A DNA stretch of 64,000 nt from Scolanthus callimorphus. Lineage: Eukaryota; Cnidaria; Anthozoa; Actiniaria; Edwardsiidae. The DNA is taken from NCBI GenBank assembly GCA_033964015.1, contig CM066916.1, positions 27,049,404 through 27,113,403 on the forward strand, read 5' to 3'. Below the pieces are notes generated by a model. The model did no database searches and was not told the origin of the DNA. It saw only the letters and a list, made by a program, of their open reading frames with translations. The position numbers and the translations under genes were made by a program. The first letter of the stretch is position 1, and every line of letters begins with the position of its first letter. Shown here one piece after another: positions 56,913-64,000 of this stretch.

Positions 56913-57513
56913 TTATTTCTGCTCGCTCGTACTGCAATTTTCTCAATATTTGCGAGCACCAACTTTACATTTCCTAACGCCAAACTGCGTTTTGGTTCTG
57001 TCCATCAAACCTTTTTAGAAAGGCGCAAGGATTTTTACCAAGTTTGGTTTGCATTTTAAAAGAGAATTTGGTTTTGAAGACTATTAGTAAACAAATCTCA
57101 AAGCCTGCGTGAAATCAGCCAGAACTGTTCACTCGTTTGATTGACGGAAGCCATACCGCGGTTTGTTAGTTGGCATAGAGTTCGCAGGATTATGAATATT
57201 GCAGCAATCCTTCAAACAAAGAAAAAATAACGTTTCTTGTTATATATTTTTCCTCATTCTGGAGGAACAGGTAAATCTAAAAACTGTAACGGAAGTTACA
57301 CTCGTGATTTAAAAACTATTGAAGTAATGAATTCCGCTGAGTATGATGTGGGGGATTATTCAGATCAGGGGGTGTTTCCATCGAGGCGGGAACGGAAATA
57401 TTTGAAGACAGAAATTCAAAAAATCGCTTAGCTTTGCACACTCAACCAATCAATCAAATCACAGACGGGCTGCAACCTTCGCTCTGTTGCTCGCTCAAGC
57501 CCGTCAACACTAA

Positions 57514-57717
57514 GACCCCGTCCACACTACACCGTTTTCAAACGAAAACGGATACTTTTTGCTCCGTTTTCAAAAAGATTTGCGTCCACACTTATCGTTT
57601 TTGTATTGCTTTCGCCGTTTTCGCTGATCGTTTTCGGCGTTGTAGTGTGGACGATAGCCGTATCCGGAGCAAACAGTATCCGTTTTCGTTTGAAAACGGT
57701 GTAGTGTGGACGGGGTC
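57514..57717. mobile_element. Harbinger-like MITE, 204 bp, TSD TAA
   Basis: GACCCCGTCCACACTACACC and its exact inverse are the termini, flanked by TAA. Arms extend into GAAAACGGATAC / GTATCCGTTTTC. Further AAACGTTTTAGTGT-like sequence to 57950 may be remains of a related unit. Confidence 0.85.
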
Positions 57718-57992
57718 TAAAGCGTTTTCGTTTGAATCCGTATACTTTTTGATACGTTTAGGCTTCCGTCCGCAATAACACGCAGATCGATCGTGTTCAT
57801 CGAATCCGTATAAATTTGATAACGCAGTAAATCGTAGTAAAAACAACTAAAAATGACGTAACCCCATTCTTTCAGCGTTTTCAAACGTTTTAGTGTTGAC
57901 GGCGGAAATCGCTATGAAAACGATTGTGGACGAGGATCAATCGATGCGTTTTTCGTACATTTTCAAAAAAGGCAAAAATATATGCACTATTT

Positions 57993-58106
57993 AACAATTA
58001 GACTACTCGTTCTCGTTTTCTATGAGTCAATAGATAGTTAACGAGGCGCGTAGCGCCGAGTTGACTATTTGACTCAGAGAAAACGAGAACGAGTAGTCTA
58101 ATTGTT
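57993..58106. repeat. Perfect hairpin
   Basis: AACAATTAGACTACTCGTTC and its exact inverse close the unit, with GAGGCGCGTAGCGCCGAG at the centre. Confidence 0.85.
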
Positions 58107-58107
58107 T

Positions 58108-58286
58108 TAGTAGAAACCCACTAGCATACTACCTTCGAGTTGTTGCCAAAACGTATTTATTTTCATGGTTTTAGAGAGTTTGGCGCTAGATTTTACGCTA
58201 CCCACTACCTATTACGTGATAGATAGTGAGTAGGGGAGCCAATCAGATTGCAGGATTCGTGATAGTATGCGAGTGGGTTTCTACTA
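58108..58286. mobile_element. Small TIR element
   Basis: TAGTAGAAACCCACTAGCAT at the left and its near inverse (GCGAGTGGGTTTCTACTA) at the right enclose about 135 bp. It abuts the hairpin at 57993-58106, possibly as one composite element. Confidence 0.65.
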
Positions 58287-58594
58287 ATACTGATTATTTC
58301 ATTTCTGAAAGAAAAAAAGACACCAATCTAACGACGACTCAAATCCCAAATTTCAATATTCCAGTGGTCCTCTTTTTTGATATGGCAATATATGTAAATA
58401 ATTGGAAAACCTTTTTAACGCCTCAAATGTCCCTTTTTTTGTATGACCTCGCACCTGCCCTAGATTAGCTTCGCTATTTGCAGATGGTGTGCCCCAAATG
58501 TAATCCTGAAAATTTAAATAAATAAAACTTGAAACTTGGGATTCAGTTTCCAATCACCCATCACAACAACTTTTTGATCTTTCTTTCCCAACAG

Positions 58595-58635
58595 CTCATG
58601 CCATCTTGGGGAACAGTGGTCACGTGGTTTATGAG
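58595..58635 (+). CDS. BTBD16: BTBD16-like exon 13
   Basis: The acceptor is TTTCCCAACAG at 58594 and the donor ATGAG|GTATTT at 58636. It has 13 codons plus two bases: LMPSWGTVVTWFM. It continues the helix after LFTWNEYALYK and has correct phase on both sides. Confidence 0.75.
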
Positions 58636-58935
58636 GTATTTTAAAATCGAAACTGGCCTCGACCTAGCCTAGTTAATTTTAGGTCGAGAAACGCGAGTTT
58701 GCTTTCGCTTGTCCGCCATCTTGGATTTGTGACAAAATGTGACAAATCGGGACGGGGGCTTGCTGCGCTCGTTTGTGAAATATTGCCTTTACACCACTCG
58801 AAGATAAAATTCACATTTTCTCGCGGCGTGTCATATCCTCAGTATATAATTTCACTTTGATTTCTTATCGGGTAGTTTGATTTCTTTATCTCATAGTTAT
58901 CCTTTTCTTTCTGTACCTAGTTTACCTAAAACCAG

Positions 58936-58957
58936 CTCCTTTTTGGAAAGGGAAGAG
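58936..58957 (+). CDS. BTBD16: BTBD16-like exon 14 (22-bp microexon)
   Basis: The acceptor is TAAAACCAG at 58935 and the donor AAGAG|GTATGT at 58958. The exon completes codon 502 and adds SFLEREE. It is required to move from phase 2 (exon 13) to phase 0 (exon 15). The peptide matches the family's C-F-L-x-x-x-x-G block. Confidence 0.7.
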
Positions 58958-58991
58958 GTATGTATCCTAAGTAGTAAATATAATTACCTAA

Positions 58992-59760
58992 GGGAGCATT
59001 CATAATTTATCTAGAGGGGGGCTATGATGATTTTGAGGGGGGGCCTCTCTTTTTCTCTAATATCATTTAGGGGGGGCTATGGAAATTTCCAACAAAAATA
59101 ACACCGAGCACAGGGGGGGCCAACCATTTTTTCCAAAAAAGTAAACAAATATAAACGGTGTTTACATCTTGTTGTCCGATTTGGTCTATTCCTGTTTTTT
59201 ATTTCATTGTGACAAATGTTGATACTAAGAACTAAAGTACGAACTAGAAGCATGGCGTCCACTCCTTGTGCTACAAGGTCTCTTTGCCAGTGGCTGAAAC
59301 TCTCACTCTCGCTCTCCTCGCTCCATGTAATTCGCCCAAGACAGTGTTGTCGGCATTGTCATCATCATCATCATGTGAGATTGCTTTCGAGTCTTGTAAA
59401 ATACGTTGTCCTGTTACTGTCATGGTTCTTAATGCCTTAGCCCTGGTCTCTTTCAAATGAGTGATAATCAGTTCCAGTTTTCTTTTTTTCAGCTTTCAGA
59501 AACGTAAAGGGAGTTCAGCCCTTCAATAAGCTGCTCTTCCCAATTGTAATATTTGTAGCGTAATTTGTATATATATATATATGTGTGTGTGGAAGGGGGG
59601 GGGGGGGGCTGGGCTATGATATTTTTCTTTTATTAATTGACATCTCTTGAGGGGGGGTCAGGGAAAAAACCCTGAGATCATCAGGGGGGCTTCAAATAAT
59701 GAACAGAAAAAATAAGGAAATCATCATAGGCCCCCCTCTAGATAAATTATGAACGCTCCC
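58992..59760. mobile_element. Harbinger-like MITE, TSD TAA
   Basis: GGGAGCATTCATAATTTATC and its near inverse (TAAATTATGAACGCTCCC), flanked by TAA at both ends (58989-58991, 59761-59763). G-rich left and C-rich right subterminal zones flank a 400-bp core. It contains TATATATATATGTGTGTGTG and a run of G. It starts 34 bp after the microexon. Confidence 0.85.
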
Positions 59761-60390
59761 TAAAGAAATGTAAAGCGATTTTAGAAATACTCCTGATCTG
59801 AGAGCATGAGGATGTCAGATCAAAGAAAGTCAGATTAAAGAAATTTCGATCGAAAACAACAACATTCTGAAAAGGTAATAGTTCACCATTCGGGCGCTTC
59901 CTAAACCTTCCTACTTATCAGCAGACGAGGGTTGGTTCCCTTGGTAGAATTAATCATTCCAGCTACTTAAAATGAATAGTGGAAGTTCGAGTGGTACAGA
60001 GCTTTTTCTTTCTTGAACAGAAATACAACCAGACGGACACACGCGCGAGTTTTTTTGCCGCCAAAACCACAGGGAGACCAATGCCCTAATAACTTTGTTA
60101 AAATATTTAGGCATTTTCCTCATAAATACACTATTTACCTAATTACTGCGGGTTTCATAATTGTGCGGGCTCTGAATTAACAGTCAAACTGTGTTTTAGC
60201 AGCTTCCTTCGATTGCACAACTAACACTTCTCAATCACAAATATCACTCGGGAGGTTTGGAGAAGATGGTTGATTCAGGGAACACTTTGAAACACAATTA
60301 ATAAGTCGGTGAAGAGCTCATAGAATTATGATACACCTTTTTCAGAAAAGGTTGCTCCATCGCAATAGTCCAGTTTGAATTCTCTACTCT

Positions 60391-60589
60391 ACCGCTGAAT
60401 AGGCATCAACGGCGCATAAATACAGTGGGAGCCTCAATTTGAAGTTGAAAAAGTTGTGAATACCAACGAGTCCGAAAAGCTTCCACAAGCTTGTCCATTC
60501 AAGTTTCATCGGCTTCTCGTTGGTATTCGCAACTTTCTCAACTGAGGCTCCCACTGTATTTATGCGCCGTTTATGCCTATTCAGCGGTA
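60391..60589. repeat. Long hairpin (about 85-bp arms)
   Basis: ACCGCTGAATAGGCATCAAC and its near inverse at the end, with GTGGGAGCCTCA and ATACCAACGAG also mirrored. It lies in intron 14. Confidence 0.8.
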
Positions 60590-60903
60590 TAACAGATAAT
60601 TCGAAACTGGCAACTGGTTTTCAAGGTTAGATTAAAGATCATCCTTAATAATTGGTACATGCGCTTATTTTAAGGATTATCCTTATTACACTGCAATGGT
60701 TAGTTGCCGCATGCGCAAATGTCCCACTTATGTAGGTTGCAGTAGTACACTTCTGCAGAGCTTTCTGGAAAGGGGTGGGGATTCCGGGGCTGATTTACAA
60801 CCGAACGTTGTGACGGTGCAACCTTTTCTGAAATATACTATGTTACCTTATGAAATACTGTTTCCATCCTTTTCAAAACTAATGGCATTTGTATTGTCAA
60901 CAG

Positions 60904-60958
60904 GGATATGGCTATATCAGTTTGTTCAGAGCTCTTCGTGTAGAGGGAATTATCGACA
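60904..60958 (+). CDS. BTBD16: BTBD16-like exon 15
   Basis: The acceptor is GTCAACAG at 60903 and the donor GACA|GTAAGT at 60959. It encodes GYGYISLFRALRVEGIID plus one base, corresponding to the family's L-F-x-x-L-R-x-x-x-I block. Confidence 0.85.
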
Positions 60959-61320
60959 GTAAGTCAAAAAGATTTACAGTTCGAAAAGTTACCTACCCTC
61001 TTTCCTTGCCAAAACGCTTCAATGCCTACATCTTATTGACATAACTAAAAAGCGGATTTCAGATGAATGTCGTTCTTTTTGCGTTTTCTGCACGTTTCGA
61101 TTTGCTAAATACCGCAACTGTGCTCTTCCCGCCAATCAGACTGAAAACAAAAACACAATCGTCAGTCTATTATTTGGTTATGACTAAGTGTAAGTCGTAA
61201 ATACATCGCCTCCTGATTGGTTTGTTGTTGAATGGGTTTCGTGTCTGATTGAAAAAATGTATTTGTTCTCTGCCATGGGATAGCCTCGACCTCATGCCAT
61301 TTTCTTGCCTTTATTTCAAG

Positions 61321-61403
61321 GTGCCCAGTTGGACGAAGTTCTAAAGATGAACGTTGTTCCTCAGTCGTGGCTTTTACGTGTTTACAGTCAACATTACCAT
61401 GCG
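61321..61403 (+). CDS. BTBD16: BTBD16-like exon 16
   Basis: The acceptor is TATTTCAAG at 61320 and the donor CATGCG|GTTAGT at 61404. It completes a Ser codon and adds 27 codons ending VVPQSWLLRVYSQHYHA. The P-x-S-W-L-x-x-V-x-x-x-H-Y-H-A pattern is distinctive for BTBD16. Confidence 0.9.
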
Positions 61404-61519
61404 GTTAGTACTATAAGTTACCCTCTCGTGCCCAGAGGCTCAGCCATTTCAGGGCCTTCGCTGATTGGCTGATTTTAAACGTTGTGACATGTGCTTCAAA
61501 GTTATTTCTCTCAATCTAG

Positions 61520-62020
61520 TCTCGAGAGCCTTTGGTCGTCTTGCAACGAGCCAAAGGCTCTGGTGGAATCCATATTTGGCAGATCAAGGTTCTAGGACTT
61601 CCGGTTTAACGAACTCGTCTAGATTGTGACAAAAACTACGGCAAGCCAATGCAAGTGCTTGGATTGTTTATTCTTATGGCTGGATTTTGTTTTAATTTCA
61701 TTTGAATTTTGATCATTGAAACGACGAGTTCGTTGGTCCTATCATCTACTACGCATGCTCAAGAAATTGGTTTCCTCCAGAGCCTTTGGTTCTCCTTCTG
61801 CTGCAATCTCGTTCCCAGAGCGCGCGTATCTTTTAGGCCGCTGGCTCAAAGATGCACGGGCTCTTGTTACGAGATTACTTCTGCTGGCCAAACAACTGAA
61901 GGCTCTGGGACGAGATGGCTCTGTATCAAATCTCGCGCATGCGTCAATGGCTGTCACCAGAGCCTTTCCCGCGTATTCTTGTCCCCGGAGTGTACGCCCC
62001 AGCTGAACAGGTTCTATTGG
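61520..62020. repeat. Dispersed repeat with AGAGCCTTTGG motifs
   Basis: AGAGCCTTTGG and its inverse CCAAAGGCTCT occur repeatedly with CTCGTTCCCAGAGC at 61807-61820. Related CTCGTACCCAGAGC motifs occur near 15380-15400, 26330-26350 and 28864. The frames here do not look coding. It lies in intron 16. Confidence 0.45.
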
Positions 62021-62481
62021 TAGTGTCTTTATTTAGCCAGGGACCCATTACCTAGGAGCGTTCACTATCTCCTATGCTATCATAGTTTAACAGCGTATGG
62101 AAAATAAGGCCTCGTTATTTTTAGGCCTATTCGTGCCAGAGTCGCGCCCTTCCAATCCGAAACAATAGAAAGTTTTTTATTATTTAAGTATAACGAAGCG
62201 GCATCCTTTAAGAAAGGAAAGGTTCATCAGAAGAAGAGCGTCTGAAGTTCGAGGTTTGCCATAGGCCTTAGTTTCATATTTTCACGTGGAGCCTACGTCA
62301 CACATTTGCTCACCCAATACGAATGGAGGTAACGCATGCATTTTTCAGAGAAGTTTATTCAAGTGTCAAATCGTTTGTTCTAAAAATAACTGACGTGCTT
62401 CATTTTCCAATTCGTTGCTGCATCTGCCTACCCGAATTAGACTTATGTGTTGACTGTTGATGTTTCATGTTGGAATTGCAG

Positions 62482-62559
62482 CTCCAGGGTGGTGGTGACA
62501 TGTCTCTCATGACTCGTTTCGATCAGGGTGCCGTTAGAATTGGATTCGTCATCGAACAG
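62482..62559 (+). CDS. BTBD16: BTBD16-like exon 17 (last in window)
   Basis: The acceptor is GGAATTGCAG at 62481 and the donor GAACAG|GTAAAC at 62560. It has 26 codons, LQGGGDMSLMTRFDQGAVRI and GFVIEQ. With exon 16 it forms H-Y-H-A-L-x-x-G-G-D-M, matching BTBD16. Later exons must lie beyond 64000. Confidence 0.9.
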
Positions 62560-62727
62560 GTAAACCGTAAAACCTTGACCAAATGTCTCGTAAGGGAAAT
62601 TAGAAAATAACACCTATGTTGTATTGTGAATGTGCGCATTCTGATTGGTTAAAAAGCGTGTTTGTAAGAGACCTGAGAAACACGATTGTCACGCAACGCT
62701 GTCGCGCGTGTGTATGTTATTTTCTAA

Positions 62728-62896
62728 AAGCAATAAAAATACTTTCTGCGTGCTCTCTGGTTTCTTACAAACACTCGGGGAATGTTGGTCGAACTGATAA
62801 AACTTGAAAGATCTTTCAAGTTTTTATCAGTTCTCCCAACATCCCCCTCGTGTTTGTAAGAAAGCAGAGAGCACGCGGAAAGTACTTTTATTGCTT
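62728..62896. repeat. Long hairpin (about 80-bp arms)
   Basis: AAGCAATAAAAATACTTTCT and its near inverse are the ends. The centre is the palindrome AAACTTGAAAGATCTTTCAA. Arms also share TTTCTTACAAACAC and its inverse. Confidence 0.8.
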
Positions 62897-63067
62897 AAAA
62901 AGAATACACTGGGAAAGGATCTGATTGGCTCACACGGATTGCAGTGATTGACAACGCAGAAAAAACCCAAGTGATTGCCAAACTCGAAGCTGATAACACG
63001 AAGCTGACAATTTCGAGGTGTCACGCTTTTCCTAAAACGGATGTAAAGCTTTAGGGATATTATTATA

Positions 63068-63458
63068 CATTGTACTCACTGTATCGATTCTGATTGGCTA
63101 AGAGCGCGCGCTTTACTTTGGGAATCACGCAGTTTCAGGGTCTTCAAGAATCAGCATGCTGATTCTTCAAGAATCAGCTAGCTGATTCTTGATACGCGCG
63201 CAATGCATCATGGAACTAGAGCGCTTTCCCTATTTTAACAAGGCGCTTGTGTAAAATAAACTGCTTGACAGAAAGAAAAGTATTTCTATTGAATCAATGT
63301 ATAATAAAACAATTATTGAATTCGGTTTTTGTGATCTCCAGAATAAACAATATCTCGCCAAGTGGAATCAGGCTCGGCCTCACGGCCTCGCCTGATTCCA
63401 CCTGTCTCGACATTGTTTATTCTGGAGATCGCAAAACCTCATCCAATAATTGCTTATA
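63068..63458 (+). mobile_element. Hairpin MITE, copy C
   Basis: Full-length relative of 12632-13042 (opposite strand) and 17355-17650. It has AGAATCAGCATGCTGATTCT, GCGCGCAATGCATCATGG, and a hairpin of TTGTTTATTCTGGA arms around GTGGAATCAGGC. The 70-codon frame in it is shared with copy A and is not a gene. Confidence 0.75.
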
Positions 63459-64000
63459 GTCCAGTGATATTGTAGTTCCAGTTGGAACTAATTGCAATAG
63501 AATTTTTCTCAACGGCATATGAACTAGTTTAGTGAGCTAGTTAACAGAAAAAAAGTCCTCAAAAATCCCTTTAGCGGAACATGCCGAAAACGAGGAATTA
63601 AAATTTGGCCGAAAACCACAAGGTACCCGCGTCACAAAAAGTTTGATTTTTTAAATAACCACTCAAATTCTTGGTATCTTTTGTATTTAGAGATCCATAA
63701 TTATTTGCAAGCAATGTCTAATAATTCTTATCTGTTTTGATGATTAAAAAAGTTTTTTCGTTGACCGAACTCATTTTCAGAAGAGTCGCGATTGGCCCAA
63801 TGTAGACCCAAAATCGAGCAATTTTGATTGAGTCTGAAAACTACTGGTGACCGAAGTCTAGAAATAAACTATTTTGTTTGTGCTCATGCGACAATTAAAA
63901 AAGAAACAAACAAACAAATAGTTTTAGCTGGTGGTAGTATATGACGAAGGAAAATAAAGAACGCTAATAAGATACTGCAAGTACTCAAAAATCCCTTCTG
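63459..64000. other. Start of intron 17, nothing recognised
   Basis: AT-rich sequence with no exon that continues the BTBD16-like frame in phase 0 from a plausible acceptor, and no recognised repeat. Confidence 0.5.

Larger units (their letters stand above)
44051..58594. other. Intron 12, 14.5 kb
   Basis: Largest intron of the BTBD16-like gene. It contains the 127-bp satellite, an antisense membrane-protein exon, the split transposase and several MITEs, listed separately. Stretches 47420-48475 and 54500-56370 show no gene; they hold AT-rich DNA and fragments of dispersed repeats (for example the GTGATCCGTGAT-like run at 54715-54870). Confidence 0.7.
9306..62559 (+). other. BTBD16: BTBD16-like gene, 17 coding exons, 3' end outside window
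   Basis: This entry covers the whole gene; the exons are listed separately. Splicing gives a 581-codon frame with no stop, and every junction has GT/AG borders and matching phase. Domain layout: a proline- and serine-rich N-terminus (residues 1-65), a conserved TNRWRLP block (about 84-100), a linker (119-244), then a BTB/POZ fold (about 245-375) interrupted by an acidic, low-complexity insert (about 267-335). A BACK-like helical region follows with CERWLEISLVP, LFTWNEYALYK and VVPQSWLLRVYSQHYHA. These blocks match BTBD16, a relative of germ cell-less, as I recall that family. Its molecular role is not well established. The last exons are missing. The introns hold a tRNA-like array, satellites and transposons. 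Confidence 0.85.

Overview
This is animal nuclear DNA, most likely from an anthozoan cnidarian such as a coral or sea anemone. That lineage call is an inference from gene structure, repeat style and the dense load of hairpin elements; no marker gene proves it. There are no bacterial operons. Most of the long open frames are translations of tandem repeats.

The backbone is one large split gene on the + strand. I reconstructed 17 coding exons from splice sites and reading phase, running from an ATG at 9306 to a donor at 62559/62560, with the 3' end beyond the window. All 16 junctions keep the frame and together give 581 codons. The predicted protein is an orthologue of the BTB-domain protein BTBD16. 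Fifteen bases upstream of the ATG is a perfect RFX X-box, suggesting a ciliary or flagellar expression programme. The exons are short (22-217 bp) and sit between introns filled with repeats.

Region by region: 1-9277 is upstream intergenic DNA with terminal-inverted-repeat (TIR) elements and a 1.2-kb near-perfect palindrome (7790-8999). Intron 2 (9641-20124) holds three AT-rich tandem arrays with units of 85, about 50 and 193 bp. Introns 3-6 hold nested DNA transposons, hairpins and a 13-bp minisatellite. Intron 7 (29390-38321) holds the most striking feature: 26 complete tandem copies of a 291-bp unit (30117-37825), each with a tRNA-like gene that has intact A and B boxes and a T6 terminator but a non-canonical anticodon loop. 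Exon 8 follows a triplicated splice acceptor. Introns 8-11 hold MITEs and a tRNA-derived SINE. Intron 12 (44051-58594) holds a ~127-bp satellite whose units carry CACGTG and TGACGTCA motifs, an antisense exon for a one-pass membrane protein with PY motifs, and a DDE-type transposase gene split by a 2.5-kb transposon with a 6-bp target duplication. Introns 12-14 also carry small Harbinger-like elements with TAA/TTA target duplications.

The host gene, the antisense membrane-protein exon and the tRNA-like array are the parts most likely to have a function. Nearly everything else is transposon-derived or satellite DNA. No CRISPR array, rRNA gene, toxin gene or viral gene was recognised.
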